Origin: a virus
Virus record (IMG/VR): IMGVR_UViG_3300027793_000052
Coordinates: 248,001 to 312,000 of that record
Length of the DNA stretch: 64,000 nucleotides
Direction: 5' to 3' (one strand)
The notes below the pieces were generated by a model. That model did no database searches. It was given only the letters and a program-made list of their open reading frames with translations, and was not told where the DNA came from. Below are positions 47,465 through 55,741 of this stretch, in pieces. Each line of letters opens with the position of its first letter. The first letter of the stretch is position 1. Made by a program: the position numbers and the translations under genes.

Positions 47465-48109
47465 ATGTACTGTGAGGTATCACCAAGACAATCTGGTAAA
47501 ACTACAAGGTTGATAACAGCCTTGGTGGAATACCTACGTAACAATATACGTAATAACCATTATGTTGCTTTAGTCACACCTAACTCTAATATAACTAAAG
47601 ATTTACTTAATCTTATTAGAGATAGGTTGGCTATAGAATGTTCTTATGATGTAGGTATGGAATGGCCTAGTGATGGTATATACCGATTGGTTGATGATTA
47701 CCATATGAAACACATCATAACAAAAACAAGGTTTGGTGAGTATAGAAATGAACCTAATATGTGGTTTTTCGATGAGTTTGCCTCCATACCAATGGATAAA
47801 GTTTTACACCCAATTAACCAAACCCTAATAACAAATGCCTATTATTGTACAACACCATCAAATGGTATTAACTTAACAACAGATACTATAGTTGAGTATT
47901 GTCGAGATAATAATATAAACATTCAATTCCATAACCCTTGGACACCTAATAGACTTAGGGAACAAGGTGGTTTGGAACCTTATATTAGAAATCATGTATT
48001 GGGTAGTTGGGTAGAATATATGGCATCAAACGGTTTTAACATAGAAGAGTTAAAATCAGAAATCATTTCAAAATATATTAAAAAACATCGTTTTATTAAT
48101 GGTAAATAG
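47465..48109 (+). CDS. P-loop ATPase, terminase/helicase-like
   Basis: 214 residues with Walker A SPRQSGKTTRL (residues 6-16) and Walker B MWFFDEF near 98-104. These resemble the ATPase domain of large terminases, whose Walker A is often PRQxGKT. The domain stops after about 200 residues, so there is no room for the usual nuclease domain or a second RecA domain. It could be a truncated terminase-like ATPase or the motor of the DruA-like cassette. It overlaps the second DruA-like gene by 11 bases. Confidence 0.7.
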   Translation: MYCEVSPRQSGKTTRLITALVEYLRNNIRNNHYVALVTPNSNITKDLLNLIRDRLAIECSYDVGMEWPSDGIYRLVDDYHMKHIITKTRFGEYRNEPNMWFFDEFASIPMDKVLHPINQTLITNAYYCTTPSNGINLTTDTIVEYCRDNNINIQFHNPWTPNRLREQGGLEPYIRNHVLGSWVEYMASNGFNIEELKSEIISKYIKKHRFINGK

Positions 48110-49049
48110 AGAACAGTTAAAACATGATTTGTTAAATTTTACCTTCTTAACACAGGAAGAACAAAAGGCTAAACAACCCAAGAAGTACGATTCAATATGG
48201 ATTAATGAAAGTATTGTAGATGATCCAATAAACATTAAACCATTATTAATACCTGTGGATTCCACTAGTAAACTATGGAGGGAGTGGAAAAGTGTGGAAG
48301 AACATGTGTCTAGTTTCCCATTTAGACGTAGTCCTGGTAGAAATAACTATTTCCTTGTTAAAAACGAGTATGATGGTAAAAATCTAGGTATTTTAGATGT
48401 GGCTGCCGATTTCTTAGCATTAGGACCAAGAGATAGACACATTGGTTGGAACAAAGATGAAAGAGTTGTTAGAAATAGAAATATTGCTAATATATCTGTT
48501 TGTGTACCTACTAGACATTTTGGTTATAACATGGCAGGGGGTAAGTTATTAACATTGTTAGCTGCCTCTAATTTTGTTGGTGACCATTGGAAATTAAAGT
48601 ATGGTGATGATTTGGCTGGATTAACTGTAACTTCCTTATACGGTAGAGGTGTACAATACAATAGATTAAAACACTTTAAATATTTAGGTCTAACACAAGG
48701 ACAAGGTACAGTACAGATAGACGAGGACCTATATCAACAAATGAGGTTGGTTGTGGAGGAGGAAGAAGGTGAAATACCTGGAGGTCAATTTACAAGTGGT
48801 AAAAACTCAAGAATAAATATTATTAGAAAGGCTAGTGATTACTTAAATATTGACGCTAGGGTTTTAACAACCCACGGTAATCGTAGAGGGATTTATTGGT
48901 GTGATAGAGGTGATAACACTTCAGAGTTTTTAAGAGGTATTGACAAAGACTTCAAGGTTAAAGAAGGTTTGGATATAGAAACACTAACAAACCATTGGAG
49001 AGAAAGGTGGGCCTATAAACGTATTGAAAATGTTAAAACTAAAGTTTAA
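48099..49049 (+). CDS. DruA/DUF4338-like protein B
   Basis: 316 residues, paralogous to the protein at 45719. Shared landmarks are LDVAADFLALGPRDRHIGW, HFGYNMAGGKLLTLLAAS near 141, VTSLYGRGVQYNRLKHF with a following LG, and a C-terminal GIYWCDRGDNT. The RDRHIGW motif, common in DUF4338 proteins, is much clearer here than in protein A (PRNDLFQGF), so protein A may be the diverged copy. The ATPase gene upstream overlaps it, so the two are probably translated together. Confidence 0.6.
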   Translation: MVNREQLKHDLLNFTFLTQEEQKAKQPKKYDSIWINESIVDDPINIKPLLIPVDSTSKLWREWKSVEEHVSSFPFRRSPGRNNYFLVKNEYDGKNLGILDVAADFLALGPRDRHIGWNKDERVVRNRNIANISVCVPTRHFGYNMAGGKLLTLLAASNFVGDHWKLKYGDDLAGLTVTSLYGRGVQYNRLKHFKYLGLTQGQGTVQIDEDLYQQMRLVVEEEEGEIPGGQFTSGKNSRINIIRKASDYLNIDARVLTTHGNRRGIYWCDRGDNTSEFLRGIDKDFKVKEGLDIETLTNHWRERWAYKRIENVKTKV

Positions 49050-49070
49050 ACTTAATAAAAAATAATTAAT

Positions 49071-49859
49071 ATGATTAAATCTGTTGTACACTGTGCTGAT
49101 ATACACCTACGTTTGTTTAAAAGACATGAGGAATATACAGAACAATTTGAGAAGTTTTATAAAGAATGTGAAGAAATACAACCTGACAGGATTGTTATTG
49201 TTGGTGACTTAGTACATTCTAAGAATCAAATGACACCTGAACTTATTTATATGGTTACAACCTTTTTAAATAATTGTTCAAAAATAGCTATGACTGTTAT
49301 TACATTAGGTAACCATGATTTCTTGGCAAACAATTTAGATAGGATGGATGCTTTATCACCCATCATATCCACAATGGATAACCCTAATATCTTATTTTTA
49401 AAACACACAGGCACATACAGAGATGAAAATGTAGTTTGGTGTGTTTATGGACATATGGAAGGTTCTGAGAGACCTAATATAGAAGAGGCAAGAGAATTAT
49501 ATGGTGATGATGTGACTTATATAGGTTTATATCATGATCCTTTGGTTGGTTTAAAAACTAACGTTGGGTTTGAATTTGAGGATGGTAAAGATATCTCTAT
49601 TTTTGAAGGTTGTGATATGGTTATGTGTGGTGATATCCACAAGTATCAGGTAATGAAACACCGTAAAACACCAATTGTAATGCCATCATCAATGATTCAA
49701 CAAGACTTTGGTGAAGACCCATATAACCACGGTTATGTGTTATGGGATATCACAACAAAAGAACATGAGTTGAAGAGATTACCAAACGATTATGGGTTTT
49801 ATACTTTTAAAATTAAATCTATTGAGGATATAGAAACAGAGTCAGAGAGATTAGTATGA
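49071..49859 (+). CDS. 47: Recombination endonuclease subunit, T4 gp47 / SbcD-like
   Basis: The Mre11-family nuclease half of a complex that processes DNA ends. Phosphoesterase motifs are present in order: D10-x-H12 (HCADIHL), GDLVHS with D46, GNHD at 80-83, YGHMEGSE and CGDIHKYQ. At 262 residues it is shorter than T4 gp47 (about 340), so the DNA-binding cap is reduced. The gp46-like partner lies 1 kb downstream, separated by two small genes. It overlaps the next gene by ATGA. Confidence 0.88.
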   Translation: MIKSVVHCADIHLRLFKRHEEYTEQFEKFYKECEEIQPDRIVIVGDLVHSKNQMTPELIYMVTTFLNNCSKIAMTVITLGNHDFLANNLDRMDALSPIISTMDNPNILFLKHTGTYRDENVVWCVYGHMEGSERPNIEEARELYGDDVTYIGLYHDPLVGLKTNVGFEFEDGKDISIFEGCDMVMCGDIHKYQVMKHRKTPIVMPSSMIQQDFGEDPYNHGYVLWDITTKEHELKRLPNDYGFYTFKIKSIEDIETESERLV

Positions 49860-50125
49860 ACTATGATGAACAAATAAAATCAATTGAAGAACTTATAGGT
49901 TATTTTGATTTTAAAATCAATAACGTACTTAATAGAACCGAAACTGAATATAGGGGTGGGCTTAGAAGACTTATGTTACAACGTAATAAATTAATTGATA
50001 GTTATCATATTTTATTAGAAACAAGACGTAGAAACGTATTAGGTATAAAAAAACAAATAAAACCACATAAATTCAACGAACCAATAAATTTTGATATAAC
50101 ATTCTTAACAGATTATTATTTTTAA
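49856..50125 (+). CDS. Hypothetical protein, 89 aa
   Basis: A helical, charged protein (EQIKSIEELIGYFDFKINNVL) lying between the gp47- and gp46-like genes. ATGA overlap upstream and TAATG downstream. It may be a small helper of the nuclease complex, but no family is recognised. Confidence 0.62.
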   Translation: MNYDEQIKSIEELIGYFDFKINNVLNRTETEYRGGLRRLMLQRNKLIDSYHILLETRRRNVLGIKKQIKPHKFNEPINFDITFLTDYYF

Positions 50126-50820
50126 TGGACTTATTACCTAAAAATATTAAAGACGATATTTGGAATTATTGTAGAGCCAATAATATAACCAATATGGATA
50201 AGTTCATAGTTGATATGGTTATCCAAGGATTGAATATTGAGAAATATGGTAACTCACCTATTGTACCACAAGTTATAGAAAAAGAGGTTATAAAAGAGGT
50301 TGAAATTGAAAAGATTGTTGAAGTACCTGTTGAGAAAATAGTAGAGAAGGTGGTTGAAGTACCAGTGGAAAAGATTGTGGAGAAAACAATAGAGGTACCT
50401 GTAGAAAAAATTGTAGAAAAGGAAGTTTATATCACCAATAATGAAGAAGTTGAAAAATTAACTCTCGACATTACCAAATTAAAGGAGGATAATAAAAAAT
50501 CATCTGATAAGGTAGAAAAATTATCTAAAGCCAATGAATTGTTAAATTCTGATTTAAAAACAAAAGAACTAGAAGTTGGTGAAATAAAATCTGAACGTGA
50601 TAACTTATTGTTAGAGTTAGATAAAGAAAAAACCAAGGTTAGTAATTCTGAATTAAATAAACTATACCAAAAAATACAAAATTTGGAGTCCCTTTTGGAA
50701 GTTGAAAAAAATAGAAGTAAACCTAAAATTGATATTACAAACCCTTTTAATGATAAACCCAAGGATGTTATTAAATGGGTACCACAGGAAAAAGATGATA
50801 AAGATTTATATAACGAATAG
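50125..50820 (+). CDS. Coiled-coil protein with EVPVEKIVEK repeats, 231 aa
   Basis: A short N-terminal helical domain (residues 1-45, DIWNYCRANNITNMDKFI, a ribbon-helix-helix-like length) is followed by about five tandem 10-14-residue units related to EVPVEKIVEK. A long coiled coil runs to residue 200, and a Pro/Lys tail follows. The repeats probably form a rigid stalk. It lies between gp47 and gp46 genes, so it might tether or space the nuclease; this is inferred from context only. Confidence 0.65.
   Translation: MDLLPKNIKDDIWNYCRANNITNMDKFIVDMVIQGLNIEKYGNSPIVPQVIEKEVIKEVEIEKIVEVPVEKIVEKVVEVPVEKIVEKTIEVPVEKIVEKEVYITNNEEVEKLTLDITKLKEDNKKSSDKVEKLSKANELLNSDLKTKELEVGEIKSERDNLLLELDKEKTKVSNSELNKLYQKIQNLESLLEVEKNRSKPKIDITNPFNDKPKDVIKWVPQEKDDKDLYNE
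50275..50432 (+). repeat. Tandem repeats encoding EVPVEKIVEK units
   Basis: Related 30-42-base units in the coiled-coil gene, diverged at the DNA level (mixed GAG/GAA and GTA/GTT) but regular in the protein. Confidence 0.7.
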
Positions 50821-50854
50821 TGACTTATTATAAAATATATAACATAATTAACTA

Positions 50855-53227
50855 ATGACTACAATAACAAAAGAAAAAATAAAAATACCAGCTAAAGCAT
50901 CGGTTAGAGTAATATGGGAAGGTGACCCCGTAGAATATACAAAAGATAGGGTAAAACGTATTGAACAATATATCGCAGAAAAATATTCTGTAGATAAAGT
51001 ACAAGTTATTTTTAAACCCAAAAAACAAAATACTGAACACGGGGAAGTTGAAATGGCCATAACGGATAACGTTATGGATATCAATTACCAACGTAGATTA
51101 TTTAAAGAATGGTTAGATGGTAATAAAATTGACGTGGATTGGGATAGACTTATTAGGTTGGATGATAAGGTTAACGATAAGTTAAAAGAAAAACGTGATA
51201 TAGAATATCGTTATCGTAATTGGCATATTAAAGAATTGGAGTGGGATAATTTCCTATCTTATGGTGATGGAAATAAGTTGTCTATAGATGGTTTAAAAGG
51301 TATTACAACAATTACCTCTAATCCACCTAATATGGGTGGTAAGACTGCTATGGCAATAGATTTACTTTTATTCTTATTCTTTAACGAAACAACAAGAACT
51401 AAAGTTGCTGCACAAATTTTTAATAAATTTAGGGATGTTAATAATGTTAGGGTCAAAGGTGTTATTAATATAGACGGTGGTGACTATGTCATAGAAAGAA
51501 ACTTAAGTAGAAGTAAAAAGAAAACCGAAGAAGGTTATAATGTTAAAACTGATTTAAATTTTCAGAAGATATTATCTGATGGTTCTGTTTTAAATTTAGA
51601 AGGTGAACAACGTAGGGAAACGGATGAGTTTATTAAAAAATCTATTGGTGATGTTGATGATTTTCTTTTAACTATCATTGCTACATCAGATAATTTGGAA
51701 GAATTAATACACACTCTACCAACACAAAAAGGTAAGTTATTATCTAAATTTATTGGTTTAGAAGTTATAGAACAAAAAGAAGAAATTGTTAAAGAAATGA
51801 AATCGGCTTGGGCTAAAAACTTAAAATCAGATCAATATAACACAGGTGATTTAAAAAAAGAAATTGAAAATCTAGAAAGTAAAATTAAAGATTTTAATGA
51901 AGATATTAAAATATCTGAAGAAACATTATCTTCATTAAAAGAAGAAATTGTTGATACAACTTCCATTAAAGAAACTTTACTATCCCAAAAAATTATTATT
52001 GATGGTGAAATAATAAAATTAAGACCTGAAGATATCAATAGAGAAATAGATACCGTAATTGAAAAGGGTAAAAAATCTAAAGAAAAGTACGATATACTAA
52101 AAACCGAATTTGATAGATTAACTGAAATAGAATATGATGCTCAGATACATAAAGAGTGGAAGCAACAATTAAGTGATTTAAATACATCTAGAAGTCATAA
52201 AACTATAAAAAAAGACAGCGTTGAGGGTTTAATTAAAAATCTTGAAGAGGGTGAATTTTGTTCTCTATGTAAACAACCTTTAAAAGATGTTGACCATTCT
52301 GATGAAATTGCTAGCAATAAAATTACCTTAGAAAAGTTAATCGAAGATATCAAAGGGTTTGATACTGAAATTGAAGAGGCTAAAAAAGAAATTGAAAAGT
52401 TTGATAAAATTAAAGAACAGGTTGATGAATATGATAGAAAATCTATTATGATTGACAAAATTGAACTTGAGATTGAAAACTTTAGACTTCAACTAAAAGA
52501 TAAAAAAGATTTAAAGAAAAAATACGAGGACAATATCGGTAATATAGAAAAAAACAAAGACCTAGATTCCAAAATACTTGGTTATAACGCTAAACTGGAT
52601 AGGTTAAATAGAGAAAAAGACGAATTAATAACCAAAATACAACGTAATAAAACTGAAATTGAACGTTTTGAAGATAACATAGTTAAAAACAAAGAATTAA
52701 TTAAAACAATTAAAGTTGAAGAAGAGGTTAAACTTATTTTTGATATATACATTAGGATAGTTGGTAAAAACGGTATTACAAAATTAATAATGAAAAATGT
52801 TATACCTTTATTAAATTCAGAATTAGAAAGATTATTAACGGATTCCGCTGATTTTAAAATTACCGTGGATTTAAATTCTAAACAGGAGGTTGATTTTATG
52901 TTAGAAAAAGAAGAGGGTGGTAAAAAAATAAGTTATTTATTAACAGAAGGTAGTGGTTTAGAAAAAACGTTAGGTTCTTTAGCCTTAAGAATGGTACTAT
53001 CAAGGGTCAGTACATTACCCAAACCAAATATAATAGTGTTAGATGAAATTTTTGGTAAGGTGGCTAATGAAAATTTAGACTTGGTGGGTAATTTTTTTCA
53101 AAAGTGCTCTGAGATGTTTGATAATATATTTCTGATTACTCATAACCCGTTAGTTAAAGATTGGAGTACAAATATTATAACAATAGAAAAAATTAATAAT
53201 ATTTCTTCTTTGAAGTTATCAAGATAA
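50855..53227 (+). CDS. 46: Recombination endonuclease subunit, T4 gp46 / SbcC-Rad50-like
   Basis: 790-residue ATPase half of the end-processing complex. The N-terminal lobe has ELEWDNFLSYGDGNKL and a P-loop SNPPNMGGKTA near 155-165, which lacks the usual second Gly (GxxGxGK). Long coiled coils flank a zinc hook C469-SL-C472. The C-terminal lobe has a signature-like LTEGSGLEKTLGSLALRM and Walker B NIIVLDEIFG near 725-733. The first 120 residues, before the ATPase lobe, are extra relative to T4 gp46. This and the unusual P-loop set it apart. Confidence 0.87.
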   Translation: MTTITKEKIKIPAKASVRVIWEGDPVEYTKDRVKRIEQYIAEKYSVDKVQVIFKPKKQNTEHGEVEMAITDNVMDINYQRRLFKEWLDGNKIDVDWDRLIRLDDKVNDKLKEKRDIEYRYRNWHIKELEWDNFLSYGDGNKLSIDGLKGITTITSNPPNMGGKTAMAIDLLLFLFFNETTRTKVAAQIFNKFRDVNNVRVKGVINIDGGDYVIERNLSRSKKKTEEGYNVKTDLNFQKILSDGSVLNLEGEQRRETDEFIKKSIGDVDDFLLTIIATSDNLEELIHTLPTQKGKLLSKFIGLEVIEQKEEIVKEMKSAWAKNLKSDQYNTGDLKKEIENLESKIKDFNEDIKISEETLSSLKEEIVDTTSIKETLLSQKIIIDGEIIKLRPEDINREIDTVIEKGKKSKEKYDILKTEFDRLTEIEYDAQIHKEWKQQLSDLNTSRSHKTIKKDSVEGLIKNLEEGEFCSLCKQPLKDVDHSDEIASNKITLEKLIEDIKGFDTEIEEAKKEIEKFDKIKEQVDEYDRKSIMIDKIELEIENFRLQLKDKKDLKKKYEDNIGNIEKNKDLDSKILGYNAKLDRLNREKDELITKIQRNKTEIERFEDNIVKNKELIKTIKVEEEVKLIFDIYIRIVGKNGITKLIMKNVIPLLNSELERLLTDSADFKITVDLNSKQEVDFMLEKEEGGKKISYLLTEGSGLEKTLGSLALRMVLSRVSTLPKPNIIVLDEIFGKVANENLDLVGNFFQKCSEMFDNIFLITHNPLVKDWSTNIITIEKINNISSLKLSR

Positions 53228-53239
53228 CACTTATCTTTG
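53209..53239 (+). promoter_or_regulatory. Bacteroidota-type promoter (TTTG-N19-TATCTTTG)
   Basis: TTTG at 53209-53212, a 19-base spacer and TATCTTTG at 53232-53239 match the TTTG / TAnnTTTG consensus of Bacteroidota. It lies 29 bases before the ATG at 53269 and just ahead of a TATTTATA motif, so the sigma-factor operon may have both a host-type and a phage-type start. Confidence 0.55.
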
Positions 53240-53245
53240 TGAAGA

Positions 53246-53253
53246 TATTTATA
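53246..53253 (+). promoter_or_regulatory. TATTTATA motif before the sigma-factor operon
   Basis: GATATTTATAATA, 15 bases before the ATG at 53269 and 6 bases after the TATCTTTG box. Confidence 0.55.
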
Positions 53254-53268
53254 ATAAAAACATAACTT

Positions 53269-53745
53269 ATGGATAGTAAAAGATTTTTAATGGTAATTCT
53301 TGGTACATCATCCGATATTGAAACTGATTTAAATTATATTGCGGATGGTGATAGTGGTGTTAACTATGTAGACGGTAAGGGTATATTTATTTGTACGTTT
53401 TTTAGTCCATATACAACAACTGAAATTCAAGAAAAATTGTCCCACAGACCTGCTATAATGATTTTTGATATTACAGATATGGACAACTACAGTGTTAACT
53501 TACCTTCAAAGTATTATGCCGGTTTATTTCCAGAAGTTGCTAAAACAATGGAATCCATTAATGAAAGTTTAAAACCTAAATGGGAACCTGTGGCTTCTAA
53601 AACTAAAAAATCTTCTAAGAAAAAAGAAGTTAAAAAAACAGAAGAGTTTGATTCTGTAGATGAGATTTTAGATAAACTATCACGTAATAATTACGATAGA
53701 AGTTGTTTAACCGAAAAAGAAATCAATATATTAAATAAAATATGA
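53269..53745 (+). CDS. Hypothetical protein leading the sigma operon, 158 aa
   Basis: The N-terminal 100 residues form an alpha/beta domain (RFLMVILGTSSDIE, PAIMIFDITDMDNYS). A Lys-rich linker leads to a C-terminal DEILDKLSRNNYDRSCLTEKE helix-turn motif, a short module common at the ends of Bacteroidota and phage proteins. No enzymatic motif is seen. Five genes run from here to the sigma factor without a terminator. Confidence 0.65.
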   Translation: MDSKRFLMVILGTSSDIETDLNYIADGDSGVNYVDGKGIFICTFFSPYTTTEIQEKLSHRPAIMIFDITDMDNYSVNLPSKYYAGLFPEVAKTMESINESLKPKWEPVASKTKKSSKKKEVKKTEEFDSVDEILDKLSRNNYDRSCLTEKEINILNKI

Positions 53746-53924
53746 CATTTTTAATTTTATATGGAATATGGACATTACATGTACTATTAGGCGTTTGCTT
53801 CTTATACTATTTTGTTTCTAAAAAAAGTTTTGATTTCGATAATGTATTAGCTGTAATGATTTTTATTTCATTGTGGCCAATAATAGTTTTATTTTATTTT
53901 TGTAAAAAATGTTTAAAATATTAA
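53742..53924 (+). CDS. Small membrane protein, 60 aa
   Basis: Two predicted transmembrane helices (FLILYGIWTLHVLLGVCFLY and MIFISLWPIIVLFYF) with a short charged loop between them and a Lys/Cys-rich end. It overlaps both neighbours (4 and 16 bases). The two-helix form fits a small inner-membrane regulator or a holin, but the location in a regulatory operon away from lysis genes makes holin uncertain. Confidence 0.65.
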   Translation: MTFLILYGIWTLHVLLGVCFLYYFVSKKSFDFDNVLAVMIFISLWPIIVLFYFCKKCLKY

Positions 53925-54385
53925 ATTACCTACCTTCATGGTTAAAAAAGAAAAAAACAGTAAAAAATACTGAAGATAAAGATGTTAAATCTTTAATCAA
54001 TCTTCTAAAGAAAGAAGATAAAAAAACACCTAAAATCGAAAGATACGAATATCAAGGACACACTTATAAAATCGGTGATAAGGTTATTTGTAGATCCAAT
54101 GAACCACATCCATTTTGGTATGGTAAAATAGTTGAGTTTTGGGACAATAATGGTAAATGGAACACGGCAGTACCTAGGGTCAGAAATCTAAAAACTGGTA
54201 AAGTTTGGGGTGTTAATGGAATTATTAAACCTTTTTCTAAAGAGTTAGTCGAAAAACTAAAAACCATGAAAGCTTTGGAACAATGGAATTATTTAGCACC
54301 TGAAGAAGCTAGGTATACAGAAAGTGAAATGAAACTTAAAGAAGAAAACTTTAAGAAAAAATCCGAATTATATAAAAAAAGTTAG
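53909..54385 (+). CDS. Hypothetical protein with SH3-like domain, 158 aa
   Basis: A basic N-terminal 35 residues precede a likely beta-barrel: YKIGDKVICRS, PFWYGKIVEFWD and KVWGVNGIIKPFS. The C-terminus is helical and charged (LEQWNYLAPEEARYTESE). SH3/KOW-like barrels often bind nucleic acid or protein tails. It has no known family name to me. It overlaps the membrane-protein gene by 16 bases. Confidence 0.65.
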   Translation: MFKILNYLPSWLKKKKTVKNTEDKDVKSLINLLKKEDKKTPKIERYEYQGHTYKIGDKVICRSNEPHPFWYGKIVEFWDNNGKWNTAVPRVRNLKTGKVWGVNGIIKPFSKELVEKLKTMKALEQWNYLAPEEARYTESEMKLKEENFKKKSELYKKS

Positions 54386-54432
54386 TATATTTGTAATTAA
54401 TTAATAAAACGGTCTATTTATTGTTGATTACA

Positions 54433-54798
54433 ATGTTATTTGAAGAATACGAGAAGATTTTAACAAAAGGTAAACGTGTCGAATGGCACGGAATTTCAGT
54501 ACCTAAAGATTTGTTAACCCCAACAGTTCAAGCGGTTGCACAAAATATTATTGAAACAATTAATAAATTTGAATCTATAGCTGTTGATAAAGACAATAAA
54601 AAACAGTATATTTGTACACTTTGGGATAATCTTAAAAATTTACCATATAAATTAAACAATGATTTTTTTCTAATTAAAAAGAATAAAATAGAAGAAAATT
54701 TAAAACAAAAACCAATTAAAGAAAGTAAAAAAGAAGAAACAACAAATAGTAAAAAACCCACCAAAAATAGTAGTTTAATATTCGGAAATAAAAAATAA
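54433..54798 (+). CDS. Hypothetical protein, 121 aa
   Basis: I start it at ATG 54433; the TTG at 54421 adds four residues and abuts a TATTTATT near-match at 54415. The helical N-terminal 90 residues are followed by a Lys/Ser/Thr-rich tail ending IFGNKK. It lies directly before the sigma factor, so it might modulate it, but there is no sequence evidence. Confidence 0.62.
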   Translation: MLFEEYEKILTKGKRVEWHGISVPKDLLTPTVQAVAQNIIETINKFESIAVDKDNKKQYICTLWDNLKNLPYKLNNDFFLIKKNKIEENLKQKPIKESKKEETTNSKKPTKNSSLIFGNKK

Positions 54799-54808
54799 AG
54801 TTACATAT

Positions 54809-55636
54809 ATGAATAACACGACAAACATTAAAAGATTTATTGACACGTCAGAAGAAAGCATCTCTAGATACTTAAAAGACGTAAGAAAGGTTGATGTATT
54901 AACTCCTGAGGAAGAAAACAAATTAGCTTTAGAGGTACAAAATGGTAATCAAATTGCGATGGAAAAGTTAATTACGGCAAATCTTAGATTTGTCATTAGT
55001 GTGGCTAAAGAATATCAAGGGCAAGGTTTACCTTTGGTGGATTTGATATCTGAAGGTAACTTTGGTTTAATTAAGGCGGCACAAAAATTTGACCCTAGTC
55101 GTGGATTTAGATTTATATCTTATGCGGTTTGGTGGGTTAAACAATCTATCATACAATCTTTAAATGATAACGCTAGAACTGTACGCATACCCGTTAATGT
55201 AACAAATAACGTATCTAAACTTAAAAAAGATATGGCAGCTTTTGAACAAGAACACGGTAGAAAGGCTACTGACGCTGATATGGATTTAAGTTTGTTAAAC
55301 TTACCATCTTGTACGTCACTTAATGAAACTATTAATGAAGATGGTGATGAAATGTTGGATGTTATTGCTGATAACACTTTTGAATCACCTGACGAATCTT
55401 TTCAGAAACCATCCGATATGTTAAAAGTTGAACTAGATAAAACTTTATCGGTGTTATCACCTAGAGAAAGAGTTATTATTGAACTTTACTTTGGTTTAAA
55501 TGGTACACCTCTAACTTTAGAAGAAATAGGTGAGGATTATAATCTTACAAAAGAACGTATAAGACAGATTAAAGCAAAGGCTTTACGTAAATTAAGAGAT
55601 AAAAGTCAAAATTTATTTGACTTTGTACACAAATAA
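54809..55636 (+). CDS. rpoD: Primary-type sigma-70 factor (Bacteroidota SigA/RpoD-like)
   Basis: 275 residues with nearly all regions of a housekeeping sigma. Region 1.2 is SISRYLKDVRKVDVLTPEEE. Region 2 is ANLRFVISVAKEYQGQGL, then DLISEGNFGLIKAAQKFD and GFRFISYAVWWVKQSI. Region 3 is NVSKLKKDMAAFEQEHGRKA. Region 4 is LSPRERVIIELYFGL, then TLEEIGEDYNLTKERIRQIK. As in Bacteroidota SigA there is no region 1.1. T4 gp55 is much shorter and more diverged. Placement after gp47/gp46 recalls T4 gene 55. I infer redirection of host RNA polymerase to phage promoters, perhaps the TATTTATA set. A terminator follows. Confidence 0.92.
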   Translation: MNNTTNIKRFIDTSEESISRYLKDVRKVDVLTPEEENKLALEVQNGNQIAMEKLITANLRFVISVAKEYQGQGLPLVDLISEGNFGLIKAAQKFDPSRGFRFISYAVWWVKQSIIQSLNDNARTVRIPVNVTNNVSKLKKDMAAFEQEHGRKATDADMDLSLLNLPSCTSLNETINEDGDEMLDVIADNTFESPDESFQKPSDMLKVELDKTLSVLSPRERVIIELYFGLNGTPLTLEEIGEDYNLTKERIRQIKAKALRKLRDKSQNLFDFVHK

Positions 55637-55641
55637 AATTG

Positions 55642-55667
55642 AAACCACGGAATTCCGTGGTTTTTTT
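55642..55667 (+). terminator. Intrinsic terminator after the sigma factor
   Basis: A perfect 22-base palindrome (AAACCACGGAA paired with TTCCGTGGTTT) ending in seven T, 5 bases after the stop. Confidence 0.85.
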
Positions 55668-55716
55668 ATTTAATTTATACCGATATGTGTTATTATTAAT
55701 ATAATAAATAATAAGA

Positions 55717-55724
55717 TATTTATA
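55717..55724 (+). promoter_or_regulatory. TATTTATA motif before membrane/lysis operon
   Basis: GATATTTATATTA, 17 bases before the ATG at 55742 and about 50 bases after a terminator. Confidence 0.55.
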
Positions 55725-55741
55725 TTAAAAATTAAAATAAC

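Noticed and set aside
47465-48109. Large terminase subunit
   Set aside because: Walker motifs are similar, but at 214 residues there is no nuclease domain and no portal or capsid genes are nearby; kept as a P-loop ATPase only.
54386-54393. TATATTTG box before the 121-residue gene
   Set aside because: No -33 TTTG within 17-23 bases; likely chance in AT-rich DNA.
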